NCBI RefSeq assembly: GCF_000002985.6 | Contig: NC_003282.8 | Span: forward strand, 2,728,001-2,792,000 | Source: Caenorhabditis elegans | Taxonomy: Eukaryota > Nematoda > Chromadorea > Rhabditida > Rhabditidae | Length of the DNA: 64,000 bases | Reading direction: 5' to 3' | Part shown: piece after piece, positions 50,777-60,700 of the stretch | How positions within the stretch are numbered: the first letter of the stretch is position 1 | Layout: each line of letters opens with the position of its first letter | Translations under genes and position numbers: made by a program | Notes under the pieces: generated by a model | Databases searched by the model: none | Told to the model about the DNA's origin: nothing | Seen by the model: only the letters and a program-made list of their open reading frames with translations

Positions 50777-52666
50777 ATGTCTAGCGAACCGAAATATGCA
50801 AAAATCCGTGTAGATGGGAAACCACATGTTATCGAAAGAGCTCTTCTGTCGTCTCCCCAAAAACGTACGTTTGCAAAAAAGATTTATTAAAACCATAAAA
50901 TACAGAAGAGCTTGATGATTGCTTCGAAGGATTCATCAATTTACCAGGCATTCCAACATCTCCAAGTGAAAAATTCTTCAAGGATGCCTGTGTGGGGACA
51001 TCTTTCATCGGGAAAAATCAGTCGACTCTTGTGAAACCTGAAAGTTTAGAGGTACATAGGCGTGAAACAATAATATAATTTTTTCTTGAAATTAGAATAT
51101 CTATGACAAGATGGCTCGAGAACAAGATGAAAGAGATCTGAATCTAGGGCGGGCAATCAGAACCTTGGAGCTGCTGACAAGGGATCAATGTGATGTTAAA
51201 GGAAAATATTCAAAGGATGATTTAGACGTTTCCATGGTTAATTATCTTTATGATCAAGTTGTTAATATAAAATCAGTGCTGGGAGAGCTTGCAAAAGGAA
51301 CTATCTTCGATAACACCAACGATCTCGTAGCGTCGCTATTGGGAATTAGTTCTATAACAGTGTATCGCAAGAGAAAAAGGATTGGAGAAGAGAAACCTGA
51401 AAAAGAAAAGATTTCCAAGAAACAGCGAATTCTGAATATGGTAACAGATGAGCAACGCAAGGAGATTTTTGATCATGTGCAGGAATGCTTCAGAACTGAC
51501 ACAAATTTTACTTTATCAACTCTACTGGTTGATCTGAAGGAGAGGTTCAACTTCCAATATGGACGTTCATCACTCCACGATTTGCTCCGAGCAATGGATC
51601 TAGTTTACAAAGTCAAAACCTACAACCCAATGGTATCAGATAGAGTGGATATTGTAGCTTGGAGAGGACGGTATCTGAGGCAAATTTCAGAATTGAGAGA
51701 AGCTGGTGCCTATATCACGTTCTTTGATGAGACTTGGATTTATCACGGGATGGTCCGCAAGCATGGTTGGGACTTAAAAAACCATACGGCCTATGAACTT
51801 GCTCGTATTGGAAGTATGAGAAATCCGATTCCAGGCTTTGCCGCCGGTAGTGATAAAGGTGTTAGGGCAATTGTCCTAGCGGTTTTGACTCCATCGGGAA
51901 TTCTAGAGGCCTCCATCGACGTGGTAACTTCGAAGCGTCCCGCTTCGGAACAGCTAGTTGATTATCACAAATCGATGGATTCTGAAATGTACTATAAGTA
52001 TATGGAAAAGGTGCTTCCAGAAATTGTTGCAGCAGCTCCTCCAGGTCGGCAACCGGTGATGGTAATCGATAACTGTGCCATTCACAACCAAACGACGCTG
52101 AAGGCAAATAATTTTGAAAAAAAAGAGAAAGGGAGATTTTATTTAGCTCCCCACGAAAAGCTCCAAGAAGGAAGACATCACCAATTTTCTCAAAGATCAG
52201 GGAGTTGCAGTGGATCCTTCTCTTAAAAAAGATGAGCTATGGGATGAGGCCGACAGTTACATGAGAATGCATGGGGGTAGAAAGGCTTTGATGAAATACG
52301 AGGTCGATGAAATGGCTGCAAGGTTGGGAGTGCAAATCGTCAGACTTCCACCGTACCATTGTTGTCTCAATCCCATCGAGCTCATTTGGAACCAGCTGAA
52401 AAGCTTCCTGCGCAAGCATGGAAAATTTGACAGCAAACTGGAAACAGTAAGATCATTTTTACCAAATTGCTTTCAAATTTTCTGATATTAAGGTCCGTAC
52501 TCAAGCGATTCAATTTCTTAAAAGCATCGACGAGGAAGCTGTGGCAAATATAATGGATCACGTTATGGATGCTGAGATTGACCTTAAGACTATTATGGAT
52601 GCCGATTTTGAGCAAAATCTACGCGAGGATGAGATGGATTCGGGGGATGATGACATCAGTTTTTGA
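50777..52666 (+). CDS. DDE transposase, 5 exons, 571 aa, apparently intact
   Basis: Exons 50777-50864, 50906-51051, 51096-52103, 52147-52446 and 52493-52666 join to 571 codons without a frameshift or stop. Intron 3 (52104-52146) uses a GC donor (AAG/GCAAAT) and TTTAG acceptor; without it the frame would break. The N-terminal half includes a helix-turn-helix-like NDLVASLLGISSITVYRKRK and a basic stretch. The catalytic core has D289 (YITFFDETWIYHG), D403 (VMVIDNCAIHN) and E492 (RLPPYHCCLNPIELIWNQLK), the DDE triad of IS630/Tc1/mariner enzymes. The gap between the second D and the E is 88 residues rather than the usual 34 and contains a KKEDITNFLKDQGV segment, as in long-spacer subfamilies. It should cut and paste the surrounding element at TA sites. 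The acidic C-terminus (REDEMDSGDDDISF) is unusual. Confidence 0.9.
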
Positions 52667-52744
52667 TATTTTTCTTTTCAGTTCATCTCACCTCTGCAAT
52701 CGACACATCGAACGCTGTTATTCTTCTAACTTTGTTTCCTGATC

Positions 52745-53161
52745 CTGAAAATAGAATTTATTTAGATTTTTTAAAATAAAATAAGAATTAAACATACCTT
52801 TATAAAATGAAAAAACCGGCGAATTACCTGAAACTGCTGAAAAAGGGGATTAAAAATGCAGAAAAGCTAGTGAGGGTGTATCCTTTCAATTTTCCATAAA
52901 AAATAAACAGAAAACACATTAAAAACATATTATCTTTATTCAAAAAATTATTTTTTACAAGAAAACAAAAAAAAGAGGAAGAAAAATGGATAAAAACAAC
53001 AGAAATTAGAAGAAAATCGGTCTGCGCTAAAGAAAAAAAATCAAGAGAAATGCTCCGTAAACCGACACCTCGTAAATCGTTTCGTCTCTTCCCCGCGCCC
53101 CTCCCCTTTGGGTCCCGGATGTCTGCCACTCTCTAACTATCTACACTCTCTGTACAGGTAA
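52745..53161 (-). repeat. Right 417-bp terminal inverted repeat
   Basis: Inverse of 49873-50289. The transposase poly(A) signal AATAAA-like words (about 52775) lie inside it. Confidence 0.9.
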
Positions 53162-54169
53162 TACTTGATTTTCATAACGAGACCGCTGAAAAAGTTTTGA
53201 GGTTTTCAAAATTCAACTTTTTGTGCGAAAATCTCGACTTTTTCACCAAAAAAGTAGAATTTTGAAAAACTCAAAACTTTTTCAGCGGTCTCGTTATGAA
53301 AATCAGGTAATTTCAGCATCTAAGCAGCATATAGATCATGTTTCAGAAAAAGTTTAGATTGTGTATTCCCGTAATCCATCATTTTACAATTCCCACTTTC
53401 ACCGCTACTTGCCCGCAGAATACACATTTTTTGACTTGGAAATCGTCTTGGCATCTGAAAAAAAAAATTATTTATCAGTTTTAATAAGAAAAAAAGGAAA
53501 AATCGGTGAAAAACGAAAGAAAACGCGCGGAAAACAAAGCAAGATAAATAGCCGCTGAAACTTGTCGGCCCCTCGGCCATGGCCATGGTTTCTAAACCAC
53601 TTTTCCTCGTCCCTCGTGAGGAAAAAGTTGCAGTGTTATTGGGAGATTCAACATTTCAAGTGTAATATTGCGTTAGATATTCAAGATAATTTAGAAAAAA
53701 TGAGCTGAAATTAGTTTTAAAGTTTTAAAAAATTCGAAAAGATGCACAAAATTTAAAAAATGGCTTATAGTTTTGGGAAGAAGTGAGCGATATTTCCCTA
53801 AAATCTTTGAAAATGTGTTTAATATTTCGTAAAGTAGTTGAATATAGCTGAAATTTTAAAAAATGATTCAAAATTGTTCAAAAACTGACAGAATAGTTTA
53901 AATGTTCAAAAAGTGGCTCAATTTAACTGAAAATTTTAAAAAATATTCTTAATTTTTAGAAAAAAGAGCTAAAACTATCTTAAATCTTTTCAAACATGAT
54001 TTTAAAATTTTAAAATAAGAGCACAAAATTGCTAAAATAAGAAAAAGTTTGAAAGAAAAAAAGTCGAAATTCACTAAAATTAAAAGAATTTTTGTTGTTT
54101 TGTGTCGTTTTAGGTAAATTTTCAGTACACAAATTTGATTAAAATCTGCCGAAATCGCATAGTTCGACA

Positions 54170-54824
54170 AATTGCAGCTTAATTTTGCATTTTTCCTGAA
54201 TTCTAAAGCGGTCTTCTTGGCTTTTTGGGCTCCTTTGAGCCAAATAATCAAGAATAAACTCGTACAATGAAGCGTGGAGCTCTCTTCAGCCATATGCTCA
54301 CTATCCTCCTTCTCTTTCTTCAATCTTCTACTCTTTTCTTGACCCTTCTTCACAATTTCATCCATTTGTTTCTGAAGTTCTGGTGTTGGTTTTGCGACAG
54401 TCTTTTCATCAACATATCGACTCCATGGACCACTATATCCATCAATATCTGCCGAATCATCATTTCCAACGCGTTTTCTCTGCTCTCCACCAGTCTTTTT
54501 TGATTCAAAAAGTGAAACTCCTTTCTCGGCTTCTGCTTTTTTGACGTCTCCCACGAAGCGAGTTGTTCCGAATTGCTCTGATTTAAAATGATTCACTGGC
54601 CCAGATTCTGGCTTGAAGAGCTGATCAAATTTTGGATTTGATTTAATCTCTTTAGTCTTTGGATCGACAATCGCTACTTGTCGAATTGCACTTTTTGACT
54701 CAACGTCCGGAGCAGTGACGATGGCTCTTTCCAGCAATGCCGATGATTTCCCTTTTGCGATCTGATCCATACTGACGTCATTATCTGAGTGTTCACTGTC
54801 GCTATACGCTTGTAGCGCATCCAT
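54170..54824 (-). pseudogene. prp-17 (CDC40)-like N-terminal half, upstream part of a broken gene
   Basis: The ATG at 54824 follows a TTTTTCAG 19 bases upstream, a possible trans-splice site. The frame reads MDALQAYSDSEHSDNDVSMD and continues for about 185 residues with clear Prp17 features: IKSNPKFDQLFKPESGPVNH, EAEKGVSLFESKK, DDSADIDGYSGPWSRYVDEK and TVAKPTPELQKQMDEI (human CDC40 has IDGFLGPWAKYVDEKDVAKP, from memory of the family). Around 54265 homology leaves this frame just after ESSTLH and appears to continue in another (LYEFILDYLAQRS), consistent with a frameshift. The segment that should connect to the first WD repeats is missing. Together with 49310-49525 this is a decayed duplicate; the functional gene must be elsewhere. 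Confidence 0.8.
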
Positions 54825-56376
54825 TTTTGATTTGTTTGAGTTGCTGAAAAAAAAAACAATTAAAAAAAATAATTTAAATTATTAAATTTAAATTTCACGT
54901 CTATTCTCGAGAAAACGGAGACATTTCTCATTTCAAATACAGAGAAAAACTACAACAAAAAATGGACAAATACCAGCCCCATTTGTGCAGTTTTGCCTAT
55001 TTTTTGGTGTAATTAAGCAAACAATCGGTTCAAATTGAATTCATAGACTTTCACTCTTTGTTATCTCCATTAAAACACAGAAAAAACTATGAAAAATCAC
55101 TCAAAAATACGAAAAATCGCCTAAAAATGCCGAAAAGCAAGAAATTAATTATTTGGTTGTCCGAGAGGATTACACACGAGGGGGCGCTCATTTGCGCGCG
55201 AAATTCAAATTAGATGAACGAAGAGATTTTTTTTGGCACTTTGAAGGCTCATAACTTCCACACATCGACTTGTAAGAGCATAGAGAATGTTTTTAAGCAT
55301 AGTCTCAAATTTGACTACACCACCTTTAAAGTTTTTATCACCAGAAACCTGTAAATTTAATCTTAAAGCGCTCAAAACAATTTTCCAGTCGAGACCCGCT
55401 GCACAAATTCCTCATATGCGCCTTTAAAGCTTACTGTACATTCCATTTAATTTCTCATCGACTTTTCCAATTTCGCGCCCCGATTTTTATGCAAATTCGG
55501 CGCGTAAAAGTGCATTTTTTCTCAAATTTATTCGTTTTTCATTTTATTCAAATTTTTTATCACCAGAAACCTGTCAATTTTCCCGCAATCAATCACTTTT
55601 CCGCCATTTTCCTCAAAAATTCCTCCCAAAATGCATTTTCACTCTGTTTTTCTGGAAAAACCTGCACAGAAATTAGTACGTTCTCAAGTACACGTTGAGT
55701 TAGTCTCAAAAATTTCGCAATTTTTGAAGAATGGAGGAAATGAGGCAAAAAACAGGGCGGGGGTGCCATTTTTGTCAACAAAAATAGTGTTACGCCACTG
55801 GTTTTCGGTGTTTTATGTGTTTTTTCACGTGTTTTTTGGTGTGTTTTTATAGAAAAATGTGAAGTTTTCAGGGTTTTTTGTTATAAAAATAGACGATTTT
55901 CACTGTTAGAAATAAATAACGGAACAAATGCGCTTTTTTCTGGAAACATACGATCTCCCCTGTAGTTTTTGACTGAAAAGATCCCGCATTTCTTCAATTT
56001 TAACTGAAAAATCGATTTTCTCATCAAAAATCGAAAAATTGATTTTTTAAACAACAAAATTTGGGTAAAAATATCAATTTTTAAAAATTTCCAACGTTTT
56101 GTGGAAAAAAACATTTTCTCAAATTTTGAGGTAAATCAACCCAAAAAATCTGAAATTTTCAGTTAAAAAAATCAGTTTTCAGTTTCAAAACTGGAATTTT
56201 TCCCAAAAAGCTGAAAATTTCCAGTTTTTTTCACTGAAAACTTCAGAAATCTTTCAAATTTTCTGAATTTCACGTAAGAATGATAAATTTCAAACCAAAA
56301 ATTGTCTCAAAAAGCTGTAAATTTGCAAATTTTTCACTCAAAATTTGCAAATTCACACCTTTAAAATATCTAATTT
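54825..56376. other. Intergenic, no gene seen
   Basis: AT-rich. Includes the CCAGTCGAGACCCG / GCGCCTTTAAAGCTT repeat at 55382-55437, a duplicated TTTTATCACCAGAAACCTGT phrase (about 55337 and 55558) and a stretch of self-complementary TGAAAATTTCC words (55950-56370). Open frames at 55489-55852 lack support. Confidence 0.5.
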
Positions 56377-57141
56377 CACTGCAACTTTTTCCTCACGAGG
56401 GACGAGGAAAAGTGGTTTCTAGGCCATGACCGAGGGGCCGACAAGTTTCAGCGGCCATTCATCTTGCTTTGTTTTCCGCCTGTTTTCTTTCGTTTTTCAC
56501 AGCTTTTTCCCGTTTTTTCTTATTAAAACTGATAAATAAATATTTTTTGCAGATGCTAAAACAATTTCCAAGTAAAAAAAGTGTATTCAGTGGGCAAGCA
56601 GCGGTGAAAGTGGTCAATGCAATATGATGGATTACGGGAATACAAAACCTAAACTTTTTCTGCTGAAACTACCTGATTTTCATAACGAGACCGCTGAAAA
56701 AGTTTTGAGGTTTCCAAAATTGAACTTTTTGTGCGAAAATCTCGACTTTTTCACCGAAAAAGTTGAATTTTGGAAACCTCAAAACTTTTTCAGCGGTCTC
56801 GTTATGAAAATCAGGTAGTTTCAGCATCTAAGCAGCATATGTATCATGTTTAAGAAAAAGTTTAGGTTTTGTATTCCCGTAATCCATCATATTACAATGC
56901 TCACTTTCACCGCTGCTTGCCCACTGAATACATAAATTTTTTCACTTGGAAATTGTTTTAGCATCTGCAAAAAGTATTTATTTATCAGTTTTATTAAGAA
57001 AAAAACGGGAAAAAGCTGTGAAAAACGAAAGAAAACAGGCGGAAAACAAAGCAAGATAAATGGCCGCTGAAACTTGTCGGCCCCTCGGCCATGGCCTAGA
57101 AACCACTTTTCCTCGTCCCTCGTGAGGAAAAAGCTGCAGTG
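56377..57141. mobile_element. Palindromic CACTGCAAC element without the nested transposon, 765 bp
   Basis: It runs from CACTGCAACTTTTTCCTCAC to GAGGAAAAAGCTGCAGTG and is close to a full-length palindrome centred near 56742. The core arms are CATAACGAGACCGCTGAAAA and the inverse at 56670-56815. AATTT flanks both ends, a candidate 5-bp target duplication. It has no transposase frame, so it is non-autonomous and would need another source. It is the empty-site reference for the 49873-53161 insertion. Confidence 0.9.
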
Positions 57142-57409
57142 AATTTTTCCAATTCCCCGCCTAAATGAAGTGTTCAATTTGATTAAAAAAGTGTCCCGTA
57201 TCTCCCCCCTATTGACATATACACTCTTAATATCTCTGCGTCTCTCACTCTCTCACTCTTCATCCGATTTCTCTGCTACTCTCTTGTTTTTCCATACTCT
57301 CTCTCTCTCTCTCTCGAGTACCGCTCTTGTTTCTGTTCGACACAGACAGACTCTGGTGACTGACCTCTTTTTATTATTAGTTTTCTCCCGGTTTTTATCA
57401 ATTTTAGGT
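57142..57409. other. CT-rich intergenic stretch
   Basis: Contains CTCTCACTCTCTCACTCTTC and an 18-base (CT)n run at about 57297-57315. No gene is seen. Confidence 0.6.
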
Positions 57410-58945
57410 AGAAAAATACCGATTTTTGATATGTTTTTTAGTGGAAATTCGAGAAAAATCGGCTGAAAAATGGTTTTTTTTTGAGGAAAAATCGCAAATT
57501 TCCATTTTTTAGCTCCGTTTTTTCGATATTTTGTCCAAAAATCACAAATTTCCATCCAAATTTTGTGATTTTTTGTATGCCAATTCAGTTTTTTTTTGCA
57601 TAAAAACTGTAATTTTCAACCAGAAACCATTTTTTTTTCTCGGTTTTTATTAATTTTAGGTAGAAAAATACGTTTCTAACAGTTTTTCAGTGGAAAATCT
57701 AGAAAAATTGGAGAAAATTTTTAAAAAAAAATATTTTTTTCTCAATAAATCGAATTAAGGAAGTAATTTTTTCCTAAATTCCATTTTTAGGCCATTTTTT
57801 CGATAAATTTGAGGCGAAAAGTGGTTTTTCTGAAGTTTTTTTTCAGACTTTATGGGAAATTTGATTAAAAAAAGTGCTTTTTCAAGGTTTTTTCGAAATT
57901 TTAACAATTTTCGAGAAATTTGAGGCGAAAAAAGTGATTTTTAATTAAATTTCTCCGATTTTCCAGAGAAAAAGCTCAGAAAAACGTGATTTTTTAATGT
58001 TTTTCATTATATTTTTAAATAAAAACTCAATTTTCTCCTTAAAATTACGATTTTGCTCGAATTTTCCGGTAAAAACGGGCGGAAACTTTTAAATTTACAA
58101 AAATCAATAAAAATACCGTGTTTTTGTGTAGTTTTTCCCCCAATTATTTTTGTAAAAAGTAGAATTTTTCACTAAAAATTTGAAAAATTCAAACTTCCCG
58201 CCAGAAAACAAATGCAATTTTTTTCACATTCTGTTCCCATTTTCACAAGTGTTCTGACTCATAAAAAAATGCGCCAAAATGTTACACTTTTTCACTGCTG
58301 CAGCACACTAGTTTCCGCCCGTTTTTACCGGATTCGAGCAAAATCGTAATTTTAAGGAGAAAATTGAGTTTTTATTTAAAAAATATAATGAAAAACATTA
58401 AAAAATCACGTTTTTCTGAGTTTTTTCTCTAAAAAATCGGAGAAATTTAATGAAAAATCACTTTTTTCGCCTCAAATTTCTCGAAAATTGTTAAAATTTC
58501 GAAAAAAAACCTTGAAAAAGCACTTTTTTCATCAAATTTCCCATAAAGTCTGAAAAAAAACTTCAAATTTATCGAAAAAATGGCCTAAAAATGGAATTTA
58601 GGAAAAAAATTACTTCTTTAATTCGATTTATTGAGAAAAAAATATTTTTTTAAAAAAATTTTCTCCAATTTTTCTAGATTTTCCACTGAAAAACTGTTAG
58701 AAACGTATTTTCTACCTAAAATTAATAAAAACCGAGAAAAAAAAAATTGGGTTCTGGTTGAAAATTACAGTTTTTATGCAAAAAAAAAACTGAATTGGCA
58801 TACAAAAAATCACAAAATTTGGATGGAAATTTGTGATTTTTTAACAAAATATCGAAAAAACGGAGCTAAAAATGGAAAAATTTGCGATTTTTACTTTAAA
58901 AATCCATTTTTCAGCCGATTTTTCTCGAATTTCCACGTAAAAATA
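57410..58945. repeat. About 1.5-kb imperfect palindrome
   Basis: The left arm, about 57410-58090, faces the right arm, about 58310-58945. Matching blocks include GGTAGAAAAATACGTTTCTA against TAGAAACGTATTTTCTACCT, and AACGGGCGGAAACTTT against TAGTTTCCGCCCGTTTT. Indels are few. The 220-base spacer contains TTTTTCACTGCTGCAGCACA. Most open frames here are Lys/Phe-rich by-products of A/T runs. Confidence 0.85.
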
Positions 58946-59049
58946 GAGAAAAATAGTTTTTTTAAAATCAAATTTTGCCATTTTTACTCTAAAAATTCAT
59001 CGAAAAACCGATTTTTTTCGAATTAATGCTCAAAAACGGCGAAACAATT

Positions 59050-59590
59050 TGAAAAATACAAATTTGATATTTTTGAGTGGAAATTCGAGAAAAATTGGCA
59101 AAAAAATGTATTTTTTTGATTTAAAATCGCAAATTTCCATTTCTGCCTTCTTATTTTTGATATTTTGTCCAATTTTTGTGGTTTATTTGTGCAAAAATTC
59201 ACGGAAAAACAGTTTTCTGAGCAAATTTAAAATTTTTTGCGATTTTTTTACAAAAAATCCATTTTTCAGCCGATTTTTCTCGAATTTCCACGTAAAAATA
59301 GAGAAAAATAGTTTTTTTTTTAAATCAAATTTTGCCATTTTACTCTAAAAATTCAACGGAAAACCGATTTTTTTCAAATCAATGCTCAAAAACGGCGAAA
59401 CAATTTGAAAAATACATATAACAACAGTTTTAAAAGCAAAATTTGTTATTTTTGAGTGGAAATTCGAGAAAAATTGGCTAAAAAATGTATTTTTTTGATT
59501 TAAAATCGCAAATTTCCATTTCTACCTTCTTATTTTTGATATTTTGTCCAATTTTTGTGGTTTTTTTGTGCAAAAATTCAATGTTTTTTT
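59050..59590. repeat. Duplicated block of about 150 bp
   Basis: ATATTTTTGAGTGGAAATTCGAGA and about 140 following bases at 59068 recur at 59448 (offset about 380). The intervening sequence also repeats fragments of the right arm of the 57.4-58.9 kb palindrome (CATTTTTCAGCCGATTTTTC). Confidence 0.8.
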
Positions 59591-59667
59591 TTACAAAAAC
59601 TTCAAAAAAAAAAAAAGAAAAAAATACTTTTATCGTCTCAATTCCTCTAATTTTCTCAATAAAAATA

Positions 59668-60540
59668 TTAGGTCTCCAAATAAGTTCCGGGTCAAAAATC
59701 ATAACTTTGTTCGCTGTGTATCGATTTTTATGAAACTGTGGGAATTTATGTTATCAACCATGTTCTTTCATTTGACAATAGTCACAAAATTTTTTGGCCG
59801 TCCGAAGTGCCCTAACTCAGAGCCATTTTTTTCAGACATTTTTCAGATCTCGCTTCTTTTCAGCTTTGAATTGAGGTTTGTGTGCGGATTTTGCTTAGTT
59901 TAGTACACAATGTAAGAAAACAAAAAAAGTTTGGAAAAAAATCCGTCCAAAAAAATTTTTGTCGAAAATTCTTGATTTTTCATACAAAAATGATGTAACC
60001 AAGTGTAAACTATTTTTACACATATAAAACATATAAGTTTAGTTCGGTACACTAAAATGATAATAGAAAATATAATTTTTTCGGATAATTTTTGAGTTTT
60101 TTAAATATTTCTTGAGATTCAAATTTCAAACTCAAATGATTTTTATGTTTAAAAATAGTTTACACTTGGTAACATCATTTTTGTATGAAAAATGAAGAAT
60201 TTTTGACAAAATTTTAAAAAAAGATTTTTTGACGACCAACCAAAAAAAATTTTTTTGGATGGATTTTTTTCCAATTTTTTGTTGTTTTCTAATAATGTAT
60301 TTTAAACATAGCAAAATCCGCACACAAACCTCAGTTCAAAGCTACAAAGAAGCGAGATCAGAAAAATGCCTAAAAAAATTGGCTCCGAGTTAGGACACTT
60401 GGGGTGGTCAAAAAATTTTGTGACTATTGTCAAATGAAAGATCATGGTTGATAACATAAATTCCCAAAGTTTCATAAAAATCGATACACAGCGAACAAAG
60501 TTATGATTTTTGACCCCCGGAACTTATTTGGAGACCTAAT
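59668..60540. mobile_element. Palindromic element with TTAGGTCTCC ends and a TA duplication
   Basis: The left end TTAGGTCTCCAAATAAGTTC and right end GAACTTATTTGGAGACCTAA are perfect inverses, flanked on both sides by TA. Arms continue inward for about 200 bases (GTTATCAACCATGTTCTTTC against GAAAGATCATGGTTGATAAC). No transposase is seen. TA flanks point to a Tc1/mariner-mobilised MITE. Copies of TTTTATCGTCTCAATTCCTC lie just outside each end (59629 and 60630). Confidence 0.85.
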
Positions 60541-60700
60541 AAATATATTAAAAATTAACTAAAAGTTATCTTTTTGAGCAAATTTTCAATCAAAAACTCC
60601 AAAAAAAAACGAAGAAAAAAAATTACTTTTATCGTCTCAATTCCTCTAATTTTCTCAATAAAAATACTCAAAATTTCACCCCTTTTTTCAGCAAAAAAAA

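Larger units (their letters stand above)
49873..53161 (+). mobile_element. Tc1/mariner-type transposon with long inverted repeats and an intact transposase
   Basis: The left end TTACCTGTACAGAGAGTGTA and the right end with the inverse TACACTCTCTGTACAGGTAA are flanked by TA on both sides (49871-49872 and 53162-53163). Removing the element and one TA restores GAAACTACTTGATTTT, matching the uninterrupted GAAACTACCTGATTTT in the empty relative at about 56661-56676. This fixes both boundaries and the TA target duplication characteristic of the IS630/Tc1/mariner superfamily. It is 3,289 bp long. It encodes a transposase (50777-52666) and possibly a small upstream protein (50106-50591). Confidence 0.92.
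49548..53635. mobile_element. Outer palindromic element (CACTGCAAC ends) hosting a nested transposon
   Basis: The left end CACTGCAACTTTTTCCTCAC at 49548 and right end GTGAGGAAAAAGTTGCAGTG ending at 53635 are perfect inverses, and homology continues inward for more than 300 bases. TTA flanks both ends (49545-49547 and 53636-53638), a likely 3-bp target duplication. Its centre holds another transposon at 49873-53161; without it the element is about 797 bp. The right part retains a hairpin core at 53165-53310 (CATAACGAGACCGCTGAAAA and its inverse). The empty copy at 56377-57141 has the same ends, arms and core. The element is inserted in an intron of the prp-17-like copy. Confidence 0.9.

Noticed and set aside
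50290..52666. The transposase frame appears to shift near 52104-52146, suggesting a dead element
   Set aside because: A GC-AG intron of 43 nt restores a single open frame with correct phases on both sides, so I treat it as intact.
57253..59903. Lys/Phe-rich frames up to 131 codons
   Set aside because: They arise from A/T runs in the large palindrome and its duplicates; no splice signals or recognisable residues.
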